From Candidatus Altimarinota bacterium (GTDB lineage: Bacteria; Patescibacteriota; Gracilibacteria; UBA4473): DNA of 64,000 bases. The notes below the pieces were generated by a model that searched no databases, was not told where the DNA came from, and saw nothing but the letters and a program-made list of their open reading frames with translations. This document shows, piece by piece, positions 40,955 to 49,673 of this stretch (the stretch's first letter is position 1; each line of letters begins with the position of its first letter). The DNA is taken from contig JAIPGI010000003.1 in assembly GCA_021736215.1 (NCBI GenBank), positions 1-64,000 of the forward strand, read 5' to 3'. Both the position numbers and the translations under genes were made by a program.

Positions 40955-42253
40955 ATGGCTACGATAAAAAAACCATATGAGAATTTTCTCAAAAACCTTC
41001 GAAAAGCGGCGAAAACAATTGACCTTTCCTCTCAAGCGTTGAAAAAATTAGAGGAACCAGAGCATATTCACACGTTTGATGTTTCATTCAAAACTGATGA
41101 TGGGAAAACCATGACTGTTCCTGGGTACAGAGTGCAGCATAATTCTGCTCGTGGTCCCTATAAAGGGGGAATACGATACCATCATGAAGCGGATTTGGAA
41201 GAAGTAAAGGCACTGGCTTCGTTGATGTCTCTCAAATGTGGAGTTGTTAATATTCCTATGGGAGGAGGAAAGGGCGGAATCACGGTTGATCCTAAAAAAC
41301 TCTCTCGCAATGAGCTTGAACGAATGAGTCGAGCGTACTTTCGTCTCGGTACAGAAAAAGGAATTTTTGGTGTTCACAAGGATGTCCCTGCTCCAGACGT
41401 ATATACCAATCCTCAAATTATGGCCTGGATGTTGGATGAACACGAAAAAGTACTAGGATACAAATCTCCAGGAGTCATTACGGGAAAGCCTTTGGAACTT
41501 GGAGGATCATTGGGGCGGAGTTACTCGACGAGTCAGGGAGGATTTTATGTCTTGCTTAAATACTTGGAATCTATTGGAAAAAAACCATCAGACACCACCA
41601 TTGCGCTTCAGGGATTTGGAAATGCTGGAGCATATTTTGCAGAGATTGCACACAAAGCTGGTATGAAGATTGTTGCTGCTTCTGATTCCAAAGGAGGGAT
41701 TATGCGTGCCAAGGGATACTTTGAAGCCAAAAAACTCAATGAATTCAAAAAAACCACCGGATCTTTGCGTGGGAATTTTTGTGAAGGGGATACTTGTGAT
41801 TTGGAAAAAATGAAACGAGAAGAGGTACGAGAAGTATCGAATGAAGATATTCTGGAATTGGAAGTGGATGTATTGGTATTAGCAGCGTTAGATGGAGTTG
41901 TCCATGCAGAAAATGCCAAAAATATCAAAGCCAAAGCAATTCTTGAACTTGCCAATGGTCCAGTAACCTTGGAGGCTGATGAAATCTTAGAGAAGCGTGG
42001 TATTGATATCCTGCCAGACATTCTTTCGAATGCAGGAGGAGTGACGGTTTCGTATTTTGAATGGGTACAGAACAGGTCGGGTGATGTTTGGGAAGAGGAT
42101 TACGTTATCGCCAAGCTCAAAAAAATCATGGAAAATTCCTTTGAAGATTTGATGCAAATCAAGAATAAATACCAAGTTTCTTATCGTGAGGCGGCTTTTA
42201 TTCTCGGGATGGAACGAATTGTGAGAGCGATGGAACTACGTGGCACCATCTAG
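40955..42253 (+). CDS. gdhA: Glutamate dehydrogenase (Glu/Leu/Phe/Val family)
   Basis: Interconverts glutamate and 2-oxoglutarate plus ammonia. 432 residues. GPYKGGIRYHHEADLEEVKALASLMSLKC and MGGGKGG (substrate and catalytic lysines), PAPDVYTNPQIMAWM (catalytic Asp), and the NAD(P) Rossmann motif GFGNAGAYFA are present. Length and sequence fit the hexameric type II enzymes. The start at 40955 is chosen because it begins the family homology; upstream codons to 40826 do not. The cofactor preference is not evident. Confidence 0.93.
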   Translation: MATIKKPYENFLKNLRKAAKTIDLSSQALKKLEEPEHIHTFDVSFKTDDGKTMTVPGYRVQHNSARGPYKGGIRYHHEADLEEVKALASLMSLKCGVVNIPMGGGKGGITVDPKKLSRNELERMSRAYFRLGTEKGIFGVHKDVPAPDVYTNPQIMAWMLDEHEKVLGYKSPGVITGKPLELGGSLGRSYSTSQGGFYVLLKYLESIGKKPSDTTIALQGFGNAGAYFAEIAHKAGMKIVAASDSKGGIMRAKGYFEAKKLNEFKKTTGSLRGNFCEGDTCDLEKMKREEVREVSNEDILELEVDVLVLAALDGVVHAENAKNIKAKAILELANGPVTLEADEILEKRGIDILPDILSNAGGVTVSYFEWVQNRSGDVWEEDYVIAKLKKIMENSFEDLMQIKNKYQVSYREAAFILGMERIVRAMELRGTI

Positions 42254-42254
42254 T

Positions 42255-42412
42255 CAGAGAACAGAGAGCAAAGATCAGATATAAAGAAAATCCCCCCTCC
42301 TTCCCCGCCTTGGCGGAAAATTTCCTCCCTCTTTGACAAAGGGGGAATAAAAAGGGGGATTTTTTTGAAAATATTGATATTTGTTCTCTGTTCTCTGATC
42401 TTTGTTATCTGA
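42255..42412. repeat. Compound inverted repeat around a family B element
   Basis: Outer arms AGAACAGAGAGCAAAGATCAG (42258-42278) and TCTCTGTTCTCTGATCTTTG (42385-42404) are imperfect inverted copies, enclosing a family B cluster (CCCCTCC, CCGCCTTGGCGG, CCCTCTTTGACAAAGGGGG). The right edge provides the TTATCTGA that forms the mnmA stop. Related GATCAGAG text occurs at 45453-45560. Confidence 0.7.
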
Positions 42413-43478
42413 TTTCCCCCCCTCCCAAGCATACATCACCGTCATAAAACACGACTGATTGACCAGGTGAAATTGCACGAACGGGAGAGTGGAATTTCAC
42501 ATGTGCAATATCATTTTTGGTAGAGACGTAGCATGCTACGTCCCTACTGCGATATCGGATTCGCGCTGTACACTCAAACTTTTCACTCGGGGCGTTGCCA
42601 CTAATCCAAGTGAGCTTATGCGCGGTTAATTCTATTCCATCTAGTTTGCTCTCGTCTTGAGAAACGATAATTTGGTTGTCTTTAAAATTTTTCGCAATTA
42701 TAAACCACGGTTTTTCTTCGAACCCGCGAATTCCTCCGATTTGTAAATTTTTACGCTGACCAATGGTATAGAAACTCAAACCAGAATGAGTTCCAACTAC
42801 TTTTTCACTATCAGCATCAATGAAATCGCCAGGTGTTTTCTTTAAATATTTCTGAAGAAAATCGTAGTAATTCCGCTCGCCGATAAAACAAATTCCAGTG
42901 GAATCTTTTTTATCCGCGGTGACAAATCCTTCTTTCTTTGCAATTTTTCGTACCTCAGCTTTCTGCAAATCCTGCAAGGGAAAAATGGCTTGAGCGAGTT
43001 GTTCTTGAGAAATCGCATGGAGAAAATAGGTTTGGTCTTTCTCTTTATCTGTAGGAATGTGAAGTTCATAGAGATTTGTTTTCTCATTCCAGACCTTCTT
43101 GGCATAGTGTCCCGTAGCGATAAAGTCTACTCCCAGTTTTTTTGCTTCGGTCAAAAATGCTCCAAACTTAATATATTTATTGCACAAGATATCAGGATTT
43201 GGAGTTCTTCCGGCTTTATTCTCACTTAGAAAATACTCAAATACATCATTCCAATACTCCTTGGTGAAGTTTGCCGTGTGAAAGGGGATATGAAGATGTT
43301 TGGCTACCTTCTCTGCCATGGCGGCATCTTCAGAAGCGGTACATTCAGGACCATTCTCGTCCCAGTTTTTCATGAAAACACCCAACACCTCATATCCTTG
43401 ATCGATAAGAAGTTTCGCAGCAACAGAACTATCCACGCCACCGGATAAGCCGACGACGATTTTTTTCTTTTTCATCAT
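42405..43478 (-). CDS. mnmA: tRNA-specific 2-thiouridylase MnmA
   Basis: Thiolates U34 of Lys, Glu and Gln tRNAs with sulfur from a desulfurase. 357 residues: PP-loop SGGVDSS (12-18), the catalytic pair C99 (NPDILCNKYIKF) and C197 (STGICFIGER), and GHYAKK. In the C-terminal beta-barrel, residues about 311-320 are encoded by a palindromic repeat (42520-42547) in place of the usual variable loop before VKFHSPVRAISPGQSVVFYDGD. Two ATGs are adjacent (43478 and 43475). It probably follows grpE and a 29-codon gene, with repeats in the gap. Confidence 0.95.
   Translation of the reverse strand: MMKKKKIVVGLSGGVDSSVAAKLLIDQGYEVLGVFMKNWDENGPECTASEDAAMAEKVAKHLHIPFHTANFTKEYWNDVFEYFLSENKAGRTPNPDILCNKYIKFGAFLTEAKKLGVDFIATGHYAKKVWNEKTNLYELHIPTDKEKDQTYFLHAISQEQLAQAIFPLQDLQKAEVRKIAKKEGFVTADKKDSTGICFIGERNYYDFLQKYLKKTPGDFIDADSEKVVGTHSGLSFYTIGQRKNLQIGGIRGFEEKPWFIIAKNFKDNQIIVSQDESKLDGIELTAHKLTWISGNAPSEKFECTARIRYRSRDVACYVSTKNDIAHVKFHSPVRAISPGQSVVFYDGDVCLGGGEIR
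42520..42547. repeat. Palindromic element family C inside mnmA
   Basis: A 28-bp near-perfect palindrome with the core GACGTAGCATGCTACGTC and arms GTAGAG/CCCTAC (one wobble mismatch). It is read in frame in the C-terminal domain of MnmA. Confidence 0.85.
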
Positions 43479-43492
43479 TTTAGCTCTTTGTT

Positions 43493-43564
43493 ATGCTGAA
43501 CTCGTTTCAGCATCTCATCGTTAAGTGTCAAATCTGCAGGGCGATCCTGAAATAAATTCAGGAT
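43493..43564. repeat. Family D palindromes between mnmA and small ORF
   Basis: Two hairpins, ATGCTGAA...TTTCAGCAT (43493-43513) and ATCCTGAA...TTCAGGAT (43544-43564), the latter followed by GAC. They lie in the 100-nt gap upstream of mnmA. Confidence 0.75.
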
Positions 43565-43578
43565 GACAAATTAAAAAT

Positions 43579-43668
43579 TTATACGAGAAAAGGTAATATG
43601 GCGCTTGCAATCATTGCAACGACCACAATCCAGATAGCAATACGAAGGCCGAGAGATTTTTTTGCCAT
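43579..43668 (-). CDS. 29-residue single-helix membrane peptide
   Basis: Reads MAKKSLGLRIAIWIVV then VAMIASAILPFLV and TAA. A basic start followed by one hydrophobic helix resembles the very small DUF4044-type peptides (MAKK...VWIM...S). It begins 3 nt after the grpE stop on the same strand, the tight spacing of an operon partner. It is very short, so chance cannot be excluded. Confidence 0.6.
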   Translation of the reverse strand: MAKKSLGLRIAIWIVVVAMIASAILPFLV

Positions 43669-43671
43669 AAT

Positions 43672-44136
43672 TTATGAGTGTTGAGCGCCAGAAATCTTTG
43701 CTGGGCGCAAAATAATACTTTGAAATTTCCAACCAGGTTCAAGTACTCGTACGACTGTGCCAGGAGTTCCTTCTTCTGCCATAAGAACTTCATGAATTTG
43801 AGGATCAATGATATCTCCCACAGAAGGGACGAGTGTTTCAAGACCTTGTTTTTCGAGCTCAGAAAAAAAGCGTTCTACGGTTTTTTGTATATCTTTGTCT
43901 GCAGAATGCTCTGATCCAAGTTTTAGTTCCAAGAATTTTGGGAGCATGTTTTTCAAAAATTCAGCAATGCCTACTTCGACCCAACTCATTTTATTTTGAG
44001 CTTCGCGTCTTTGAAAATTTTGTAAATCTGCCAAGACTCGCATCCGTGCGCTCTGTGCCTCAGATAATTCATCTTTTGCTTTTATGAGTTCTGCCTCAAG
44101 GGCTTCGATTTTTTTCTCAAGTGGGTTGCTTTTCAT
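43672..44136 (-). CDS. grpE: Nucleotide exchange factor GrpE
   Basis: Exchange factor for DnaK. 154 residues: a long N-terminal coiled coil (LEKKIEALEAELIKAKDELSEAQSARMRVLADLQNFQRREAQN) and a beta domain with INPQIHEVL-like IDPQIHEVLMAEEGTPGTVVRVLEPGWKFQSIILRPAKI. The start at 44136 avoids the hydrophobic, unrelated upstream codons. No dnaK or dnaJ in the window. It is divergent from efp. Confidence 0.94.
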   Translation of the reverse strand: MKSNPLEKKIEALEAELIKAKDELSEAQSARMRVLADLQNFQRREAQNKMSWVEVGIAEFLKNMLPKFLELKLGSEHSADKDIQKTVERFFSELEKQGLETLVPSVGDIIDPQIHEVLMAEEGTPGTVVRVLEPGWKFQSIILRPAKISGAQHS

Positions 44137-44198
44137 CGGGGGCGATTTTGACAAAAATCTCCAAAAATGCAATATTTCCGCGACCCTAATAAATTCTC

Positions 44199-44759
44199 AT
44201 GCTTGGAATAACAGATCTCAAAGTCGGCGCAACAGTTCAAATTGATGATGAACCCTACATTATTACGTGGAATCAATTCTCCAAAACCGCTCGACAGGGA
44301 GGAGTTATGAAAACAAAATTACGAAACTTATTGTCAGGACGAGTAATGGAAAAAACATTTCAGGGAAGTGATAGGATTGAGGAGGCGGACGTAAATTTTC
44401 GTCGAGCCCAGTTTCTCTACACATCAGGAGATGATTATGAATTCATGGATCAAGAAACTTTTGAAACAGTAACCCTCAATAAGGAGTCCATTGGAGACCT
44501 CGTAAATTTTATGTTGGATGGAATGGATTGTGATTTACAATATTTCAATGGAAATCCGATCAATATAAAACTTCCACCGAAAATGACGTTTAAAATTACT
44601 CAAACGGAACCTGGCGTGCAAGGGGATCGTGCCCAAGGGGGAACGAAGTCTGCCACACTTGAAACGGGTTATGTTATTCGAGTGCCACTTTTTGTGAATC
44701 AAGGCGACAAAGTTGTCATGAACACGGATACTGGAGAGTATGTAGAACGAGCGAAATAA
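44199..44759 (+). CDS. efp: Translation elongation factor P
   Basis: Relieves ribosome stalling at polyproline. 186 residues in three beta domains. The loop where a modified residue contacts the P-site reads KTARQGGVMKTKLRNLLSGRVMEKTF; the tip residue is in ARQGG, with R or Q in place of the lysine of E. coli (usual PGKGxA). The C-terminal GYVIRVPLFVNQGDKVVMNTDTGEYVERA is conserved. Arg or another residue could be used without epmAB-type modification. Confidence 0.92.
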   Translation: MLGITDLKVGATVQIDDEPYIITWNQFSKTARQGGVMKTKLRNLLSGRVMEKTFQGSDRIEEADVNFRRAQFLYTSGDDYEFMDQETFETVTLNKESIGDLVNFMLDGMDCDLQYFNGNPINIKLPPKMTFKITQTEPGVQGDRAQGGTKSATLETGYVIRVPLFVNQGDKVVMNTDTGEYVERAK

Positions 44760-44760
44760 A

Positions 44761-44892
44761 GCAATGAATAATAATTAATGAGTAATCAAAAATAGTGATA
44801 GTTTGTTTCATAAATATAAAACTGATATTCTTTTCGATAGATGAAAAAGAAAAATATTATTCATTATTCATTCTTCATTACCCATTAAAATA
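44761..44892. repeat. AT-rich inverted repeat tract
   Basis: AATGAATAATAATTAATGAG near 44763 and ATTATTCATTATTCATTCTT near 44855 form imperfect inverted copies across the efp downstream gap. No gene is seen; it may act as a weak terminator. Confidence 0.5.
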
Positions 44893-45453
44893 ATGGAAGT
44901 CGCTTTGACATGGAATTTGGTGATATTGGCCGTCTTTGTGATGCTTTTTGCATACAACTTTTTACTTGGTCAAAATGCGACACTCAAACTGATTCTTTCC
45001 ATTTATATTGCGGTATTAACATCAGATGGAGTTGCTAAAATTCTAAAGGAATTCATTATCGATCCTTCGCCTGGGATTCAGTCTTTACTTGAAGGAAGTG
45101 GAAATCAATTTTTTACTGGGTTAAGACTCATTCTCTTTCTTACGGCAATGGTGTTTTTTGCCGTAAAAGGAGCTTTTCATATTTCTGTACAAAAACATGA
45201 TCATTGGGCGCTCAGAACTGCCATTCACGCAGTTTTTGCCATTCTCTCTTCGACGTTATTTCTCTCGACAGTACTGATCTATCTTTCAGGGAATTCATTT
45301 GTCGAAGGAATGATGTTCGCTAAAGAAATAGATATTTATCGGGAATCACTTCTGGCGCAGATTCTTATCGACTATTACCAATTTTGGTTTTCCCTTCCCG
45401 CTATTGGATTTTTGGTAACGAGCTTCCTTTTTGAAGGAAAAGAGAAGGACTAG
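44893..45453 (+). CDS. Hypothetical membrane protein
   Basis: A 186-residue protein with about four to five hydrophobic segments (residues 8-25, 32-48, 75-95, 112-130 and 160-180). The layout is CvpA-like in its small multi-helix form, but no diagnostic motif is seen. It follows efp across a repeat tract and has its own frame from the ATG at 44893. Function unknown. Confidence 0.65.
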   Translation: MEVALTWNLVILAVFVMLFAYNFLLGQNATLKLILSIYIAVLTSDGVAKILKEFIIDPSPGIQSLLEGSGNQFFTGLRLILFLTAMVFFAVKGAFHISVQKHDHWALRTAIHAVFAILSSTLFLSTVLIYLSGNSFVEGMMFAKEIDIYRESLLAQILIDYYQFWFSLPAIGFLVTSFLFEGKEKD

Positions 45454-45560
45454 GGATCAAAGATCAGATATCAAAGATCAGAGAGCAGAGAAGAAATATC
45501 AGGGAAGAGGGAATATCAAAAAATAATTCTTCTTTCTTCTCTATTTTTCTCTTCTCTGAT
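45453..45560. repeat. GATCAGAG-type repeat tract
   Basis: GATCAAAGATCAGATATCAA and similar text, then an opposite AGAAG/CTTCTCTATTTTTCTCTTCTC stretch. Imperfect inverted copies between two convergent genes. The same wording appears at 42255-42412 and near 60880. Confidence 0.55.
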
Positions 45561-45567
45561 ATTGGTT

Positions 45568-46479
45568 TTACATTACTCGTTTCTTTTTGAGGTAGAAAAG
45601 TAGCGCGCCGAGTCCAAAAGAAAATATAATAAAAAGGGCTATGGCAATGCCCCATATTGCGGAGGGATCTTGTTCCATATGGTTTCGGATATTCATTCCA
45701 TAGAAGCCCACAATAACTGCTAAAATCCCTAAAACGCCAGTCGCTGCCGTGAGAATCAAATCAAATTTAATAATTATGTTTCGCAAATTATTCATCTTGA
45801 GCGTTAAAACCTCCTGAGTATCGTCAATATTTTCATCCAGTTCTTCAACTCGGTGAGTGATATCTTCTATTTGTTCGAGTGCATTTTCCAAAACGGATTC
45901 AGCATCTTCGGTATCGGTTGGTTTTTTCATTCCTAAATAAAAATCTAACAATTCATCATCGTCTTCCACTAATTCCTCGAGTGCATCTTCTATGTCATGC
46001 ACTTTGGTGGAAAGTTTGGAAAGACGTTTTTTGAGATGCAAAAGTTGCTCGAAAGTTTGATCGTCAATCTGTTCTTTTTTTAATTTTCCAAAAATCTGAT
46101 CGGAAGCTCTCTCTATTTCATCAAATCGACGTTCCATTTTTTCCACAATATAAGCGAGAGCAATTTCTATAACGAGGTGTTCAAATCGTATTTTTTCAGC
46201 GGGGGATTTTATTTTCTCGAGTAAAAAAGGAAGGAAATAATCAGTAACTTTTTTATTTTCTAAATCAAAAACATAGACAACATGTTTTCCTACTACGAGT
46301 TTTACGGAATGGAAATTAACAATGATACAATCTCCTCGCGGAGCAATCGTAATTGCCTGATTTTTTGCAAAAACAGGACGGAGGTCTCGTGTATGCACGT
46401 CAAACTCGCGTGTTAATTCTTTACGAGAAATATCTACCTGCTTATTTTTTCCGTTTTTATCAATAAAGAGAGTAATCAT
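45568..46479 (-). CDS. corA: CorA/Mrs2-type Mg2+ transporter
   Basis: A magnesium channel of 303 residues. The long cytoplasmic helical domain (about residues 90-235, heptad-like, very acidic, ending in the DDTQEVLTLKMNNLRN stalk helix) is followed by two C-terminal membrane helices with the invariant YGMN motif between them. The N-terminal HTRDLRPVF resembles the RDLR of Mrs2. It is 12 nt after the DUF2797 gene, probably in one operon. Confidence 0.92.
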   Translation of the reverse strand: MITLFIDKNGKNKQVDISRKELTREFDVHTRDLRPVFAKNQAITIAPRGDCIIVNFHSVKLVVGKHVVYVFDLENKKVTDYFLPFLLEKIKSPAEKIRFEHLVIEIALAYIVEKMERRFDEIERASDQIFGKLKKEQIDDQTFEQLLHLKKRLSKLSTKVHDIEDALEELVEDDDELLDFYLGMKKPTDTEDAESVLENALEQIEDITHRVEELDENIDDTQEVLTLKMNNLRNIIIKFDLILTAATGVLGILAVIVGFYGMNIRNHMEQDPSAIWGIAIALFIIFSFGLGALLFYLKKKRVM

Positions 46480-46491
46480 AATTTGAAAATT

Positions 46492-47388
46492 TTAAAAAAG
46501 ACTGTTTTGTAAGGCCGTATGAACACTAAGCCCTGGCGCGCGAGTGCCGAAATCAATTTCGTGTCCTATTAAATCTTTGGCACAGAGAGCCACGAGTTCA
46601 TCGGGAGTTTCAACAACAAGAAAGGGTCCTTTTATAGCTAGGATTGTCCCTGCCACAGATTCCCCATTCTTGAGTTGGACGGAGTGAAAGGACTTCGGAT
46701 TTTTTCCAATATCCTTCGTGTTATATATTGATTCCCAAGAACGGAATTCTGGATTTTTTAGAAGAAAATCTTGCAGATGAGGATATTCATCAAGAGCTTT
46801 TCTGTGTTTTGCAAAGACATCAAGAAGAATTTTTTCTCCCTCTATTTCCGTAAGAGCGGGGCAAAGAAAGTCCTTTTTTTGAGAAGAAGTAATTTTATCC
46901 ACTAATCCATCTTTTCGAATAAGTGTTTCTATTTGTCGGGCAGAAATTCCATCAGGAGTTTGCGCAACAAAAAGTGTGAAATGAGAACCCTGTTCAATCT
47001 GTCGTAAAATTTTTCGGGAAACTTGCGTAACACCAATTTTCAAAAGGTTGGTATCAAAAAGTACCAAATAGACAACATGGGATCCAGATATTTGTTCTAA
47101 ATCAAGTTCAGTAACATTGCTTCGATCAAACCCATCAAAAGCCGTAAAAATAAAATTTCTTTCTCGCATTTTACAGATATCGCATTTCGCTTTCCCCTTT
47201 GTTTTATTAGGACAAGGGCTCCAAATATCATCTATCCGACTCCCAACACACATCACATCACTACAAATCTCAAGGGATAAAGAATCTCCGATTTTTAACG
47301 CTTTTCTCCCAAATTTATTTTCAGTACTTGCTTGGAACTCGGTCGTTCTTTCATCGATCCAGCGAAAATCATATACAAGCACTTTCAT
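46492..47388 (-). CDS. DUF2797 family protein
   Basis: A 298-residue member of DUF2797. A zinc-like cluster is visible (C61 area: CPNKTKGKAKCDICKMRE), followed by a GIY-YIG-like segment (HVVYLVLFDTNLLKIGVTQVSRKILRQIEQGSHF), as in other members. The biochemical role is unknown. It heads an operon with corA and is divergent from recJ. Confidence 0.82.
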   Translation of the reverse strand: MKVLVYDFRWIDERTTEFQASTENKFGRKALKIGDSLSLEICSDVMCVGSRIDDIWSPCPNKTKGKAKCDICKMRERNFIFTAFDGFDRSNVTELDLEQISGSHVVYLVLFDTNLLKIGVTQVSRKILRQIEQGSHFTLFVAQTPDGISARQIETLIRKDGLVDKITSSQKKDFLCPALTEIEGEKILLDVFAKHRKALDEYPHLQDFLLKNPEFRSWESIYNTKDIGKNPKSFHSVQLKNGESVAGTILAIKGPFLVVETPDELVALCAKDLIGHEIDFGTRAPGLSVHTALQNSLF

Positions 47389-47521
47389 AAGTTCAGTTAG
47401 GGCGAGGAATTTTTAATAGGTTTGGGCACAAAAAGCAAGGAAAAGTAATTTTCGATTTTGCTCATGACAGGATAGGTTTTTAATTTCCAATTTCTCGTTT
47501 TCCATTTAAGCTTTGTCTCGC

Positions 47522-49210
47522 ATGGAAAAACTCTCATGGAGCGGTAAGCGTTGGGCAGATGCTCCCGTAGCCGAACGATTAGAAGAAATACAAAAAATAT
47601 TACTACAGGAGCGGTCACTCACTGAGCACGATGCGATTCAATCATTTCTCCACCCAACACTTCAGAATTTACACAGTCCTTGGAATATTTTTGGAATGGA
47701 GAAAGCAGTTCAGCGAATTATAAAAGCCCTAAAAAAGAAGGAAAGAATTATTATTTTTGGTGATTTTGATGCTGATGGAATTACGTCTACGGTGATTTTA
47801 GTCCAAGCACTCAAAGATTGTGGAGCGGAAGTTTCTTATCGCATTCCCACACGGAATATCGAGTCTCATGGACTCAAAAAAACGCATATTGATGAATTAT
47901 TACATCGGAAAGTGAGCCTTTTAATTACCTGCGATTGCGGGATTAATGACGATAAAGCTGTTCACTACGCACACGAACAAGGAATGGATGTAATTGTTAC
48001 AGATCATCATGAGTCAAAAAAATCATCCTTTCCTTCAAGTGCTGTAGCAGTACTCAATCCAAAACTTCCTCAGTGTATGTATCCCGAAAAAAACCTCTCT
48101 GGTGCAGGAATTGCCCTCAAACTTGTTATGGCTCTTGCTGAAAAATATTTTGAAACCCCAGAAAAAATAATTCCATTTTTGGATAAATTCTTTGAGATTT
48201 GTGCGATTGGACTTATTGCAGATTGTGTGGATTTAGTGGGAGAAAATAGAATTTTGGCAAAATTCGGTCTCGAAAAGATGAGCCATACCGATTGGAAGGG
48301 GTTAGCGCAATTATTGCACCACTGTCATATAGATCCGCGAAATATTGATGAACAAACTATTGGATTTACCATTGCTCCGAGACTCAATGCGGCTTCACGG
48401 ATTGGAGACGTCTTGGTAGCGGCACAGCTGTTCTTGGGCGAATCGGATATGCATGCGAGTCGCATCACGAAACTTGACCACCTTAATGATCAACGGAAAC
48501 AAACAACGCAACGAGTATATAGAGAAAGCCTTTCTCAAATTCATCCAGGGGCAGCGATGCAATGTTTCTTTCGGGAAAGTTGGAATCCCGGAATCCTAGG
48601 ATTACTTGCGGGAAGGCATGTAGAAGAACTGGACGTTCCAACTGTAGCCTGCTCTCTTCGTGAAGATGGGCTTCTAACCGCATCATGTAGGGCCCCTTTG
48701 GGGTATAAAATGGTAGAATCCTTGCAGGAACACAGCAATCTTTTTGAACAATTTGGAGGACATAATGGAGCAGCTGGGTTTACGGCAAAACCCGAAAAAC
48801 GTGAACAAATTCATCGGATGTTGGAAGCCCACTTTGCTCGTTTGGGGAGAGAAAAACCGGCTATCCCTGTAAGTGCGTATCTTTCTTGCGATATTATTGA
48901 TTTGCGGTTATCAGAATTCCTCAAGTATTTTTCACCTTTTGGAAATGGGAACAAGGAATCAATTTTCGGATTACGAGAAGTGGAGATTTTGGATTTCCAA
49001 ATCATGGGAAAAGAAAAAAATCACTTACGGATTGTTGGACTATGTGGGGAGAGACAGCTTGATTTTACGGCTTTTTTTGCCGATAAGTTTTTGAAAAAAA
49101 TAAAAGTAGGACAAGTGGTTGATGTGCTTTTTACCGTGAGCGAAAATATATGGCAGGAACAGCGGCGATTACAATTGCGGGTGGTTGATGTTGCAATGAG
49201 TAGTAAGTAA
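47522..49210 (+). CDS. recJ: Single-stranded-DNA-specific exonuclease RecJ
   Basis: A 5'-3' exonuclease used in recombination and repair. 562 residues. The DHH domain holds FGDFDADGITS, ITCDCGINDDKAV, VTDHHESKK and GLIADCVDLVGENR; the DHHA1 domain has GGHNGAAGFT; an OB domain closes the protein. The start at 47522 begins the conserved KRWADAP region. It is followed by a gap of repeats and tRNA-Lys. Confidence 0.95.
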   Translation: MEKLSWSGKRWADAPVAERLEEIQKILLQERSLTEHDAIQSFLHPTLQNLHSPWNIFGMEKAVQRIIKALKKKERIIIFGDFDADGITSTVILVQALKDCGAEVSYRIPTRNIESHGLKKTHIDELLHRKVSLLITCDCGINDDKAVHYAHEQGMDVIVTDHHESKKSSFPSSAVAVLNPKLPQCMYPEKNLSGAGIALKLVMALAEKYFETPEKIIPFLDKFFEICAIGLIADCVDLVGENRILAKFGLEKMSHTDWKGLAQLLHHCHIDPRNIDEQTIGFTIAPRLNAASRIGDVLVAAQLFLGESDMHASRITKLDHLNDQRKQTTQRVYRESLSQIHPGAAMQCFFRESWNPGILGLLAGRHVEELDVPTVACSLREDGLLTASCRAPLGYKMVESLQEHSNLFEQFGGHNGAAGFTAKPEKREQIHRMLEAHFARLGREKPAIPVSAYLSCDIIDLRLSEFLKYFSPFGNGNKESIFGLREVEILDFQIMGKEKNHLRIVGLCGERQLDFTAFFADKFLKKIKVGQVVDVLFTVSENIWQEQRRLQLRVVDVAMSSK

Positions 49211-49573
49211 TGAACAGTTTTAAATGGCATTGTCATCCTGGCTTGTCCAGGATCAGAAGCGTTGTTATGGTTTTTATTATAAATGCTCTTATACAAATTT
49301 TCGTGCCACTCTGCATTTTATTTCTGTACGCACAGGATTCCGGACAAGCCGGAATGACGGGAAGGTGCTCATTCTCCCTCAATGAAAAGGGAATTCTCAA
49401 TGTAATCGGGACGGCGGGAATTATTGACAAAACTCATCTCAAACATACAATTCCCCCGTTCTTTTGAGGAGGGAAAACTTAGTGATGAGAGTAGTTCGGC
49501 TTTAGCAGAGTTGGTCGAAGAAAGAATCCCATAAAAGATAGTTCTTATAACAAATAAAAATTACCACTTAAAT
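49211..49573. other. Intergenic region with two family D palindromes
   Basis: No gene is supported. The stretch holds ATCCTGGCTTGTCCAGGAT (49235-49253) and ATTCCGGACAAGCCGGAAT (49338-49356), oriented oppositely and about 85 bp apart, with GACGGG next to the second. The open frames across it are translations of these repeats. Confidence 0.75.
49235..49356. repeat. Pair of GCTTGTC-type palindromes
   Basis: Two 19-bp palindromes with 7-bp arms and CTTGT/ACAAG loops in inverted orientation. They match the hairpins at 31406-31472 and flank about 85 bp of unique sequence. Confidence 0.75.
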
Positions 49574-49648
49574 GGGTGAGTAGCTCAGTGGTAGAGCAGT
49601 TGACTCTTAATCAATTGGCCGCGGGTTCGACCCCCGCCTCACCCACCA
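49574..49648 (+). tRNA. tRNA-Lys (CTT)
   Basis: A 75-nt cloverleaf including an encoded CCA. Acceptor GGGTGAG/CTCACCC, D arm AGCTCAGTGGTAGAGC, anticodon arm GTTGA-CTCTTAA-TCAAT with anticodon CTT, T arm GCGGG-TTCGACC-CCCGC. Confidence 0.97.
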
Positions 49649-49673
49649 CTTTTTCCTCCTTTATGAAGGAGGA

